A stretch of 64,000 nt of DNA from Modestobacter sp. Leaf380. Lineage in GTDB: Bacteria; Actinomycetota; Actinomycetes; Mycobacteriales; Geodermatophilaceae. The position numbers and the translations under genes were made by a program. Below are positions 47,091 to 55,184 of this stretch, in pieces. Under the pieces are notes generated by a model. It saw only the letters and a program-made list of their open reading frames with translations, searched no databases and was not told where the DNA came from. The stretch's first letter is position 1. Each line of letters opens with the position of its first letter. The stretch is from NCBI RefSeq assembly GCF_001424485.1, contig NZ_LMQC01000019.1, forward strand, positions 1 through 64,000, written 5' to 3'.

Positions 47091-47135
47091 GGTGGAGTGG
47101 GAGGGGCGCGGTTCTCGCGCCCCTCCCGCTCCACC
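47091..47135. repeat. long hairpin after the RutA-like gene (pair member 1)
   Basis: GGTGGAGTGGGAGGGGCGCG (47091-47110) and CGCGCCCCTCCCGCTCCACC (47116-47135) pair over 20 bp with one G-T pair around a 5-base loop. A related hairpin lies at 48048-48085. It separates the RutA-like gene from the next gene and may be an attenuating terminator. Confidence 0.75.
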
Positions 47136-47154
47136 GACACTCGAGAGGACCCCC

Positions 47155-48039
47155 GTGAGCTCGTTCGTCGCCCCCCGCCCGAACCCGCGTGCCCGGCTGC
47201 GTGAGCTGCTGGCAGCCCCCACGCCGCTCATCGCGCCGGGCGCCTACGACGCGTTGAGCGCCCGGCTGGTGCAGCAGGCCGGTTTCGACGTCGTCTACAT
47301 GACCGGCTTCGGGACGTCGGCGTCCCTGCTCGGGCGCCCGGACGTCGGACTGCTCGGCGGGGCCGAGATGACCGACAACGCCCGCCGGATGGCCCAGGCG
47401 GTCGACGTCCCGCTCATCGCCGACGCCGACACCGGCTACGGCAACGCGCTCAACGTCGTCCGCACGGTGCGGGAGTACGAGCAGGCCGGCATCGCCGGGC
47501 TGCAGCTGGAGGACCAGGTCTCGCCCAAGCGCTGCGGGCACATGGCCGGCAAGGCCGTCATCGACGTCGAGGAGGCCGTGGCCAAGGTGCGGGCCGCCGT
47601 CGCCGCGCGCACCGACCCCGACCTGGTGGTCATCGCCCGCACCGACGTCGCCCAGGTCGAGGGCACCCGCGCCGCGATCGACCGGGCGCTGCGCTTCGCC
47701 GACGCCGGCGCCGACGTGCTCTTCGTCGAGGCCCCGCGGACGGCGGAGGACGTCGAGCTGGTCGCCACCGAGCTGGCCGGCCACCACCTGCTCTTCAACT
47801 GGGTCGAGGGCGGCCAGACCGAGGGCCTCACCATGGACCGGGTCGCCGAACTGGGGTTCTCCCTGGTGCTCTTCCCGATCAGCACGCTGCTGGCCGCCAC
47901 GCACGCCATGCAGGCGGCGCTGTCGACGCTGAAGCAGACGTCGTCCACCGCCGGGGCGCCGATGGGCGACTTCGACGGGTTCCTGCAGACCATCGGCCTG
48001 CCCGAGCTCCGCGCCGACGAGGCCCGTTTCGCGACCTGA
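47155..48039 (+). CDS. isocitrate lyase/PEP mutase family enzyme
   Basis: 294 residues from GTG 47155. LIAPGAYDALSARLVQQAGFDVVYMTGFG, LIADADTGYGNALNV, LEDQVSPKRCGHMAGK (the K-R-C-G-H active-site loop) and VIARTDVAQ define the family. The Cys in the loop indicates C-C lyase chemistry as in 2-methylisocitrate lyase, dimethylmalate lyase or oxaloacetate hydrolase, not PEP mutase. It probably cleaves the acid made by the PrpD-like protein, releasing pyruvate or a similar product. It ends 47 bases before a convergent small gene. Confidence 0.9.
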   Translation: MSSFVAPRPNPRARLRELLAAPTPLIAPGAYDALSARLVQQAGFDVVYMTGFGTSASLLGRPDVGLLGGAEMTDNARRMAQAVDVPLIADADTGYGNALNVVRTVREYEQAGIAGLQLEDQVSPKRCGHMAGKAVIDVEEAVAKVRAAVAARTDPDLVVIARTDVAQVEGTRAAIDRALRFADAGADVLFVEAPRTAEDVELVATELAGHHLLFNWVEGGQTEGLTMDRVAELGFSLVLFPISTLLAATHAMQAALSTLKQTSSTAGAPMGDFDGFLQTIGLPELRADEARFAT

Positions 48040-48047
48040 GCGCCTGT

Positions 48048-48085
48048 GGAGTGGGAGGGCGCGGTTCCCGCGCCCCTCTCACTCC
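48048..48085. repeat. hairpin between convergent genes (pair member 2)
   Basis: GGAGTGGGAGGGCGCGG (48048-48064) pairs with CCGCGCCCCTCTCACTCC (48068-48085) with one bulge. The arms are nearly the same as those of the hairpin at 47091. Here it lies between convergent genes and is probably a bidirectional terminator. Confidence 0.7.
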
Positions 48086-48086
48086 G

Positions 48087-48299
48087 TCAGCGACGCGAGG
48101 CCAGGATCGCCGACACCGTCAGCACGTCCAACCGCAGCGCGTCCGGACGCCCACGCAGCCAGGCCGGCTCGGCCGTCGTCCGGAACCGGTGGACCACCGC
48201 CACGGCGGCGTCCTCGGCGGGGGCGCCGGTACCCAGCACGCGCTGGAGCCGGCCGAACACGTGCGTCAGGTGGTCCAGGGGGACTGCGGCTGACGTCAT
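48087..48299 (-). CDS. small hypothetical protein
   Basis: 70 residues from ATG 48299. The sequence LDHLTHVFGRLQRVLGTGAP is helical, AAVAVVHRFRTTAEPAWLRG follows, and it ends DVLTVSAILASRR. It might be an accessory subunit, since it lies 104 bases downstream of the pyruvate carboxylase gene on the same strand. It does not show the pattern of acyl-CoA carboxylase epsilon subunits. A strong hairpin between the two genes argues against co-transcription. Confidence 0.45.
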   Translation of the reverse strand: MTSAAVPLDHLTHVFGRLQRVLGTGAPAEDAAVAVVHRFRTTAEPAWLRGRPDALRLDVLTVSAILASRR

Positions 48300-48315
48300 G
48301 GGGACACCGTCTCTC

Positions 48316-48344
48316 GTGTCGTGCCACTCGGTGTGGCACGACAC
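48316..48344. terminator. terminator hairpin of the pyruvate carboxylase gene
   Basis: GTGTCGTGCCAC (48316-48327) and GTGGCACGACAC (48333-48344) pair perfectly over 12 bp with a 5-base loop, 59 bases beyond the pyruvate carboxylase stop on the minus strand. Confidence 0.7.
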
Positions 48345-48402
48345 AGCGTGAGGCCTCCGGAACGGAAAAGAACGGATCGCCACGCCGTCCCACCCGGTCG
48401 GG

Positions 48403-51400
48403 CTACCGCAGCACCACCAACAGGTCACCGCCCTCGACCTGCTGCACCGCGCTGATCGCCACCCGGGACACCGTCCCGGCCTGCGGCGCGGTGATGCCGG
48501 CCTCCATCTTCATCGCCTCGATGGTGGCGATCGTGTCCCCGGCAGCGACCTGGTCGCCCTCGGCCACCTGCAGGGTCACGACGCCGGCGAACGGCGCGGG
48601 CACCTGGCCGGCGTCGGCACGGTCGGCCTTCTCCGCGGCCTTGACCGCCGAGTCCACCGACCGGTCCCGCACGCTCACCGGGCGCAGCTGGCCGTTGAGG
48701 GTGCACATGACGGTCCGCATGCCCCGCTCGTCGGCGTCGCTGACCGCCTCGACCCCGATCAGCAGCCGGACCCCGGGCTCCAGGTCGACCGCGTGCTCGG
48801 TGCCGCGGCGCAGGCCGTAGAGGAACTCCTTGGACGGCAGCACCGAGGTGTCGCCGTAGGTCTCCCGGTGCGCGTCGAACTCCTTCGTCGGCCCGGGGAA
48901 GAGCAGCCGGTTCAGCGTCGGCCGCGGCGTCTCCGCCAGGCCGGCCAGGTCCTCCTCGGACAGCTCCGCCGCGGGCTCGGCGGCGCGCCGGCCCTCCAGC
49001 GCGCGGGTGCGGAACGGCTCGGGCCAGCCGCCGGGCGGGTCGCCCAGCTCGCCGCGCAGGAAGCCGACCACCGAGTCCGGGACGTCGAACTTCCCCGGGT
49101 CCTCGGCGAACGCGGTGACGTCGACCCCGGCGCCGACCAGCTGCAGCGCCAGGTCGCCCACCACCTTGGACGACGGCGTCACCTTCACCAGGTGCCCGAG
49201 CAGCCGGTCGGCCGCGGCGTAGGCGTCCTCGACCTCCTCGAACCGCTGCCCCAGGCCCAGCGCGATCGCCTGCTGGCGCAGGTTGGACAGCTGGCCACCG
49301 GGGATCTCGTGGATGTAGACCCGCCCGGTCGGGCTGGGCAGCCCGGACTCGAAGGGCGCGTACACCCGCCGGACGGCCTCCCAGTACGGCTCCAGGTCGT
49401 TGACCGCGGTCAGGTCCAGTCCGGTCGCCCGCGGGGTGTGGTCCGTGGCGGCCACGATCGCCGACAGCGGCGGCTGGCTGGTGGTGCCCGCCATCGACGC
49501 CACGGCGCCGTCGACGGCGTCCACACCCGCCTGCCAGGCCGCCATCAGGGTGGCCAGCTGGCCGCCGGCGGTGTCGTGGGTGTGCAGGTGCACCGGCAGG
49601 TCGAACCGCTCCCGCAGCGCCGTCACCAGGGTGGCCGCGGCCGGCGGGCGCAGCAGACCGGCCATGTCCTTGATCGCCAGCACGTGCGCGCCGGCCTCGA
49701 CGATCTGCTCGGCCAGCCGCAGGTAGTAGTCCAGCGTGTACAGCTGCTCGGCCGGGTCGGACAGGTCGCCGGTGTAGCAGAGCGCCACCTCCGCCAGCGC
49801 CGTCCCGGTCTCCCGGACCGCCTCGATCGCCGGACGCATCTGGGACACGTCGTTGAGGGCGTCGAACACCCGGAACACGTCGATGCCGGTGCGGGCGGCC
49901 TCGGCCACGAACGTCGTCGTCACCTGGGTCGGGTAGGGCGTGTAGCCCACCGTGTTCCGCCCGCGCAGCAGCATCTGCAGCGCCACGTTGGGCACCGCCT
50001 CGCGCAGCGCTGCCAGCCGCTCCCACGGGTCCTCGTGCAGGAAGCGCAGCGCCACGTCGTACGTCGCCCCGCCCCAGGCCTCCAGGCTCAGCAGCTGCGG
50101 CGTCGTCCGGGCCACGTGCGGGGCGACGGCCAGCAGGTCCTTGGTGCGCACCCGGGTCGCCAGCAGCGACTGGTGGGCGTCCCGGAACGTCGTGTCGGTG
50201 ACGGCGAGGGCCTCCTGGGCGCGCAGCGCCGCCGCGAACCCCTCCGGGCCCAGCTCGGCCAGCCGCTGCCGGGACCCCGCCGGCGGCTCCCCGACCAGCT
50301 CGACCGCGGGCAGCTTGGACATCGGGTCCACCAGGTGCGGGCGCTCGCCGTGCGGCTGGTTCACCGTCACGTCGGCCAGGTAGGTCAGCAGCCGGGTGCC
50401 GCGGTCGGCGGACTGCCGCGCCGTGAGCAGCTCCGGGCGCTCCTCGATGAACGACGTCGTCACCCGGCCGGCGCGGAAGTCCGGGTCGTCCAGCACGGCC
50501 TGCAGGAACGGGATGTTCGTGGACACGCCGCGGATGCGGAACTCGGCGACGGCGCGGCGGGCCCGGGCCACGGCGATGTCGAAGTCCCGGCCGCGGCAGG
50601 TCAGCTTCACCAGCATCGAGTCGAAGTGCGCCCCCACCTCGGCGCCCAGGGAGGACCCGCCGTCCAGCCGGACGCCGGCGCCGCCGGGTGAGCGGTAGGC
50701 GGTGATCCGGCCGGTGTCCGGGCGGAACCCGTTGGCCGGGTCCTCGGTGGTGATCCGGCACTGCAGGGCCGCCCCGCGCAGCTGCACCGTCTCCTGGCTC
50801 AGCCCCAGGTCGGCGAGGGACTCACCGGCGGCGATCCGCAGCTGGGACTGCACCAGGTCGACGTCGGTGACCTCCTCGGTGACCGTGTGCTCCACCTGGA
50901 TCCGCGGGTTCATCTCGATGAAGACGTAATGGCCGCTCGCGTCGAGCAGGAACTCCACGGTGCCGGCGCAGGTGTAGTCGATGGCCCGGGCGAAGGCGAC
51001 GGCGTCCGCGCACATCCGCTCCCGCAGCTCCTGGGGCAGGTTCGGCGCGGGCGCCAGCTCGATGACCTTCTGGTGCCGGCGCTGGACGGAACAGTCCCGC
51101 TCGAACAGGTGCATGACGTTGCCCTGGGTGTCGGCCAGGATCTGCACCTCGATGTGCCGCGGGTCCACCACCGCCTGCTCGATGAACACCGTGGCGTCGC
51201 CGAACGCCGACTCGGCCTCCCGCATCGCGGCCTCGATGGACCCGCGCAGCGCACCCTCGTCGTCCACCTTGCGCATGCCGCGCCCGCCACCGCCGGCGAC
51301 CGCTTTCACGAACAGCGGGTAGGCCATCTCCCGGGCCTGCTCCAGCAGGGTGTCGACGTCGTCGGTGGGGTCGGTGGAGCCCAGCACCGGCAGCCCGGCG

Positions 51401-51777
51401 GCCTTCGCCGCGGCGATCGCCCGGGCCTTGTTGCCGGTCAGCTCCAGCACGGCCGCGCTGGGCCCGACGAAGGTGATGCCGGCGTCCGCACAGGCCGCGG
51501 CCAGGTCCGGGTTCTCGGACAGGAAGCCGTAGCCGGGGTAGACGGCGTCCGCACCCGCCCGCTGCGCCGCCGCCACCACGGCCGCGACGTCGAGGTAGGC
51601 GCGCACCGGGTGCCCGGGCTCGCCGATCTCGTAGGACTCGTCGGCCTTCAGCCGGTGCACCGAGTTCCGGTCCTCGTGCGGGAAGACGGCGACCGTGCCC
51701 GCCCCGAGCTCGTAGGCGGCGCGGAACGCCCGGACGGCGATCTCCCCGCGGTTGGCGACCAGGACCTTGGAGAACAC
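48403..51777 (-). CDS. pyc: pyruvate carboxylase
   Basis: 1124 residues from GTG 51777 with GAGAGG upstream. Domains in order: biotin carboxylase (FSKVLVANRGEIAVRAFRA, KAVAGGGGRGMRKV, EMNPRIQVEHTVTEEVT), carboxyltransferase (TDTTFRDAHQSLLATRVRT, LRGRNTVGYTPYP, HLHTHDTAGGQ, PSSKVVGDLA) and a C-terminal biotin carrier with IEAMKMEA, biotinylated Lys1090. It makes oxaloacetate from pyruvate and bicarbonate with ATP, the anaplerotic step. Length is normal. An upstream open extension overlaps the divergent SDR and is spurious. Confidence 0.97.
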   Translation of the reverse strand: MFSKVLVANRGEIAVRAFRAAYELGAGTVAVFPHEDRNSVHRLKADESYEIGEPGHPVRAYLDVAAVVAAAQRAGADAVYPGYGFLSENPDLAAACADAGITFVGPSAAVLELTGNKARAIAAAKAAGLPVLGSTDPTDDVDTLLEQAREMAYPLFVKAVAGGGGRGMRKVDDEGALRGSIEAAMREAESAFGDATVFIEQAVVDPRHIEVQILADTQGNVMHLFERDCSVQRRHQKVIELAPAPNLPQELRERMCADAVAFARAIDYTCAGTVEFLLDASGHYVFIEMNPRIQVEHTVTEEVTDVDLVQSQLRIAAGESLADLGLSQETVQLRGAALQCRITTEDPANGFRPDTGRITAYRSPGGAGVRLDGGSSLGAEVGAHFDSMLVKLTCRGRDFDIAVARARRAVAEFRIRGVSTNIPFLQAVLDDPDFRAGRVTTSFIEERPELLTARQSADRGTRLLTYLADVTVNQPHGERPHLVDPMSKLPAVELVGEPPAGSRQRLAELGPEGFAAALRAQEALAVTDTTFRDAHQSLLATRVRTKDLLAVAPHVARTTPQLLSLEAWGGATYDVALRFLHEDPWERLAALREAVPNVALQMLLRGRNTVGYTPYPTQVTTTFVAEAARTGIDVFRVFDALNDVSQMRPAIEAVRETGTALAEVALCYTGDLSDPAEQLYTLDYYLRLAEQIVEAGAHVLAIKDMAGLLRPPAAATLVTALRERFDLPVHLHTHDTAGGQLATLMAAWQAGVDAVDGAVASMAGTTSQPPLSAIVAATDHTPRATGLDLTAVNDLEPYWEAVRRVYAPFESGLPSPTGRVYIHEIPGGQLSNLRQQAIALGLGQRFEEVEDAYAAADRLLGHLVKVTPSSKVVGDLALQLVGAGVDVTAFAEDPGKFDVPDSVVGFLRGELGDPPGGWPEPFRTRALEGRRAAEPAAELSEEDLAGLAETPRPTLNRLLFPGPTKEFDAHRETYGDTSVLPSKEFLYGLRRGTEHAVDLEPGVRLLIGVEAVSDADERGMRTVMCTLNGQLRPVSVRDRSVDSAVKAAEKADRADAGQVPAPFAGVVTLQVAEGDQVAAGDTIATIEAMKMEAGITAPQAGTVSRVAISAVQQVEGGDLLVVLR

Positions 51778-51841
51778 GCGTCGACCTCTCAGCAGAGCAA
51801 CGGGGTGTGGGCACGGTATCGGTCGGGGTAGCTCCGGAGGT

Positions 51842-52723
51842 GTGGAGACCTCACGCACCGCCCTGATCACCGGCGCCTCCAGCGGCATCGGCCGGGCCAC
51901 CGCCCTGCTGCTCGCCGAGGAGGGTGCCCGGCTCGTGCTGCTGGCCCGCGACCGCGGCACCCTCGAGGACGCCGCCGCCGAGTGCCGGGCCGCCGGGGCG
52001 ACCGACGTCGTCGTCGAACCCTGCGACGTCAACGACCGGGCCGGGCTCGGGGACGTCGTCCGCCGCACCGTCGAGCGGTTCGGCAGCCTGGACCTCGTCG
52101 TCCACTCGGCGACCGTGATGGCCTACGGCGACGTCGAGGACCTGCGCGCCGAGGTGTTCGAGCAGGTCGTGGACACCGCCATCCACGGCACCGCCAACGT
52201 CGCCCGCCCGGTGCTCGCCCAGTTCCGCCGGCAGGGCCGCGGCGACCTCGTCGTCGTCAGCTCGCTGCTGGCCTCGATCACCGCCCCCACGATGGGCGCC
52301 TACGCCACCGCCAAGTGGGGCCAGCTCGGGCTGGTGCGTACCCTGCAGCAGGAGACCCGCGACGTCCGCGACATCCACGTCTCCGCCGTCTCGCCGGGTG
52401 GCGTCAACACCCCGATCTACTACCAGGCCGCGACAGTGCTGGGGAACACCGGACACCCACCGCCCCCGGTGTACTCCCCCACCCGCGTGGGCCGGGCGAT
52501 CCTCGCTGTCGCCGAGAACCCGCGCCGGCTCAAGCAGTCCGGCATCGCCAACCCGCTGATCATCGCCGGGTACCGGCTGCTGCCGCCGGTCTTCGACACC
52601 CTGGTCGGGCCGCTGCTCAAGGTGTTCGGGATGAGCCGGGACTCCGTGCCCGCCACCGACGGCAACGTCTTCGAGTCCCGCCCGGAGAAGAACGACAAGA
52701 CCGGCCCCTGGCGCGACATCTGA
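51842..52723 (+). CDS. short-chain dehydrogenase/reductase
   Basis: 293 residues from GTG 51842, with CCGGAGG immediately upstream. TSRTALITGASSGIGRATALLL is the cofactor loop, SATVMAYG replaces the usual NNAG, and the catalytic Ser (VVVSSLLAS) and Tyr-Ala-Thr-Ala-Lys follow. The C-terminal 90 residues (LKQSGIANPLIIAGYRLLPPVFDTLVG) extend beyond the core as in SDRs that act on membrane-associated or lipid substrates. It is divergent from pyruvate carboxylase with 64 bases between starts. Confidence 0.9.
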   Translation: METSRTALITGASSGIGRATALLLAEEGARLVLLARDRGTLEDAAAECRAAGATDVVVEPCDVNDRAGLGDVVRRTVERFGSLDLVVHSATVMAYGDVEDLRAEVFEQVVDTAIHGTANVARPVLAQFRRQGRGDLVVVSSLLASITAPTMGAYATAKWGQLGLVRTLQQETRDVRDIHVSAVSPGGVNTPIYYQAATVLGNTGHPPPPVYSPTRVGRAILAVAENPRRLKQSGIANPLIIAGYRLLPPVFDTLVGPLLKVFGMSRDSVPATDGNVFESRPEKNDKTGPWRDI

Positions 52724-52774
52724 CCCCACGCCAGGCCCCCTCCCGCCAGGCCCCTGCCGCCGGCCCCCTGCCGC

Positions 52775-52848
52775 CGGTGATCATGGGGTCGTCGCCGGTC
52801 GACACGCCGTCCACGGCGTGTCGGATGACGACGACCCCGTGATCACCG
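52775..52848. repeat. nested palindromic element upstream of the MpaB-like gene
   Basis: Outer arm CGGTGATCATGGGGTCGTCG (52775-52794) pairs with CGACGACCCCGTGATCACCG (52829-52848) with one wobble; inner CGACACGCCG (52800-52809) pairs with CGGCGTGTCG (52814-52823). A diverged relative lies on the other side of the same gene at 53825-53897. Confidence 0.7.
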
Positions 52849-52893
52849 CGGGCTGGGCGGGCCCGGGCGGGTGCGAACCCGCACGATGGGTGG

Positions 52894-53820
52894 GTGTGGA
52901 AGCCCAGTGACCTCGCCGACGCCGCGCGGGCGGCGTTCCGCGGCCGGGTGTCCGGCGACCCGACCGGCGCCCCGGACTGGGTGCGTGACATCGCCCGGGT
53001 CGGTGAGGGCGACGGCTGGTTCGACCCGGACGGCGTCGTCTGGCGGGTGCACGGGGACCTGTCCACGCTGGTCGGCGGGGTGGCCGCGCTGCTCGGGCAG
53101 GGCGCGCACCCGCTCGCACTGGCCGGCGTCCAGCGGCACTCGGCCTACCGCGAGGACCCGTGGAAGCGGCTGGCCGGCACCGCCCGCTGGCTGGTGGTCA
53201 GCACCTTCGGCTCCGCGGAGCTCGCCGAGCGGGAGTCCGCCCGGGTCCGCGGCATGCACCGCCGCGTGAAGGGCACCCTGGACGACGGCCGGGCCTACTC
53301 CGCCGGCGACCCGGACCTGCTGCGCTGGGTGCACCTGGCCTTCACCGACGCCTTCCTGGCCGCCCAGACCGCCGTCGGCCGGGACATGAGCCGCTTCGGC
53401 CCGCGCTGGGGCGACACCTACGTGCACGACTGGGCCCGCACCGCCGAGGCCCTGGGCGCCACCGACCTGCCGCACTCCCGGGACGAGCTGGCCCAGGCCC
53501 TCGCGCAGTACGCGCCCACCCTGGAGCCGGTGCCCGCGGACCTGCTGGCGTTCCTGTCCGCACCGCCCGGGCTGTCCGCCCCCGAGCGGGTCGTCTACTC
53601 CGGGTTCTCCGGCGGGGCGGCGCTGCTGGTCTCCCCCACCATCGCCCCACTGGCCGGCGTCCCCGGTCGGGCCGTGCGCGGGCTCCGCGAGCGCGGCCAG
53701 CTCGCCGTCACCACGGCGCAGCTGCGCGGACTGAACCTGGCCCTGGGCTCGCACAGCCCGTCGGAGGAGGCCGCCCGCTGGCGCCTGGGCACCGGCCCCG
53801 CCCCCGCCTGGGCCGCCTGA
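52894..53820 (+). CDS. MpaB/latex-clearing-like DUF2236 protein
   Basis: 308 residues from GTG 52894. It follows the oxygenase MpaB/DUF2236 pattern: VWRVHGDLSTLVGGVAALLGQGAHPLALAGV, RLAGTARWLVVSTFG, RVRGMHRRVKG, and LLRWVHLAFTDAFLAA with a conserved His. Family members bind a b-type heme and include latex-clearing protein and MpaB-type oxygenases. Whether heme and oxygenase function are kept here is inference. The gene is flanked on both sides by related palindromes. Confidence 0.85.
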   Translation: MWKPSDLADAARAAFRGRVSGDPTGAPDWVRDIARVGEGDGWFDPDGVVWRVHGDLSTLVGGVAALLGQGAHPLALAGVQRHSAYREDPWKRLAGTARWLVVSTFGSAELAERESARVRGMHRRVKGTLDDGRAYSAGDPDLLRWVHLAFTDAFLAAQTAVGRDMSRFGPRWGDTYVHDWARTAEALGATDLPHSRDELAQALAQYAPTLEPVPADLLAFLSAPPGLSAPERVVYSGFSGGAALLVSPTIAPLAGVPGRAVRGLRERGQLAVTTAQLRGLNLALGSHSPSEEAARWRLGTGPAPAWAA

Positions 53821-53824
53821 CCCC

Positions 53825-53897
53825 GTCGACCATCGTGCGGTGGTCGCCCCGACACGCCCTCCCGAGCGCGGCGCGCGACCACCTGACGATGATCAAC
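53825..53897. repeat. palindromic element downstream of the MpaB-like gene
   Basis: GTCGACCATCGTGCGGTGGTCGC (first 20 bases matter; 53825-53847) is complementary at 19 of 23 positions to 53875-53897, which begins GCGACCACCTGACGATGATC. The internal CGACACGCC word is shared with the element at 52775, indicating common ancestry. Confidence 0.55.
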
Positions 53898-53923
53898 AGG
53901 AAGCGGGCGGGGAGGATGGGCCG

Positions 53924-55165
53924 GTGACCTCCTCCTTCTCCGCCGAGGTCGGGGCTGCCGTCGGGCGGCTGGCCGGGGTCGCGGTGACCACGCCCGTGCA
54001 GCGCAACGACCGGCTGTCGGCCGTCACCGGCGCCGACGTCTGGTTCAAGCGCGAGGACCTGCAGGTCGGCCGCTCCTACAAGGTGCGCGGCGCCTACAAC
54101 ACCATCGCGCAGCTCCCGGCCGGCTCCACCGCGGTGACCGCCAGCGCCGGCAACCACGGCCAGGGCTTCGCGCACGCCTGCCGCACCCTCGGCGTCCGGG
54201 GGCACGTGTTCGTGCCCGGGACGACGCCCAGGCAGAAGCGGCAGCGCATCGCCGCCCTCGGTGGGGACGCCGTCACCCTGGTCGTCGAGGGCGACACCTA
54301 CGACGACGCCGCCCGGGCCGCCGCCGCGCACGCCGCCGGCACCGGGGCGACGCTGGTGCCCGCGTTCGACGCGCTGTCCACCGTCGCCGGGCAGGCCACC
54401 GTCGCGGTCGAGGCGCTGTCCCAGCTGCCGTTCGTGCCCGACGTCGTCGTGCTGCCGGTGGGCGGGGGCGGGCTGCTGGCCGGCTGCGCGACCTGGCTGG
54501 CCGAGCACGCGCCCGGCACCCGCGTCGTCGGCGTCGAGCCGGTCGGCGCGGCCAACATGGCCGCCGCCCTCGCTGCGGGCGAGCCGGTGACGCTGGCCGA
54601 CATCGACACCTTCGTCGACGGCGCCGCCGTCCGCCGGGCCGGCGACGTCACCTACCCGCTGGTCCGTGACGCCGGCGTCGAGCTGGTCACCGTGCCCGAG
54701 GGCGCCATCTGCACCGAGATGCTCGAGCTGTACCAGGTGGACGGCGTCATCGCCGAGCCCGCCGGGGCACTGGCCAGCGCGGCCCTGACCTCGGGCGCGG
54801 TCGTCGTGGAGCCGGGGCAGACCGTGCTGTGCCTGCTGTCCGGGGGCAACAACGACGTCAGCCGGTACGCCGAGGTCGTCGAGCGATCGCTGGTGCACCG
54901 CGGGCTCAAGCACTACTTCCTGGTCGAGTTCCCGCAGGAGCCCGGGGCGCTGCGCCGCTTCCTGGACGAGGTCCTCGGCCCGGACGACGACATCGTGCTC
55001 TTCGAGTACGTGAAGCGGGACAACCGGGAGACCGGCGCCGCGCTCACCGGCATCGAGCTGGGCAGCGTCGACGGCCTGGCCCCGCTGCTGGGCCGGATCG
55101 AGGCCGGGCCGCTCAAGATCGAGCACCTGGCCCCGGGGACGACGGCCTACCGCTTCCTGGTCTGA
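53924..55165 (+). CDS. ilvA: threonine ammonia-lyase (threonine deaminase)
   Basis: 413 residues from GTG 53924 with GGGGAGG upstream. The PLP lysine is Lys53 in RSYKVRGAYN, ASAGNHGQGFAHAC binds phosphate, and VLPVGGGGLLAG is the glycine loop. A C-terminal ACT-like segment (HYFLVEFPQEPGALRRFLDEVL) follows from about residue 327. It converts threonine to 2-oxobutyrate for isoleucine synthesis. The single ACT-like half matches the shorter actinobacterial IlvA, which is feedback-inhibited by isoleucine. Confidence 0.93.
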   Translation: MTSSFSAEVGAAVGRLAGVAVTTPVQRNDRLSAVTGADVWFKREDLQVGRSYKVRGAYNTIAQLPAGSTAVTASAGNHGQGFAHACRTLGVRGHVFVPGTTPRQKRQRIAALGGDAVTLVVEGDTYDDAARAAAAHAAGTGATLVPAFDALSTVAGQATVAVEALSQLPFVPDVVVLPVGGGGLLAGCATWLAEHAPGTRVVGVEPVGAANMAAALAAGEPVTLADIDTFVDGAAVRRAGDVTYPLVRDAGVELVTVPEGAICTEMLELYQVDGVIAEPAGALASAALTSGAVVVEPGQTVLCLLSGGNNDVSRYAEVVERSLVHRGLKHYFLVEFPQEPGALRRFLDEVLGPDDDIVLFEYVKRDNRETGAALTGIELGSVDGLAPLLGRIEAGPLKIEHLAPGTTAYRFLV

Positions 55166-55184
55166 GGCCGCCGTCGCGGCGTCC

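Noticed and set aside
48087-48299. Epsilon subunit of a biotin carboxylase
   Set aside because: Size and position fit, but the expected epsilon-subunit pattern is not present, and the carboxylase is a complete single-chain pyruvate carboxylase.
48403-52068. Longer pyruvate carboxylase starting at 52068
   Set aside because: The extra 97 residues are Arg/Ser-rich shadow sequence over the divergent SDR gene; GTG 51777 has a ribosome site and gives the normal FSKVLVANRGEIAV start.
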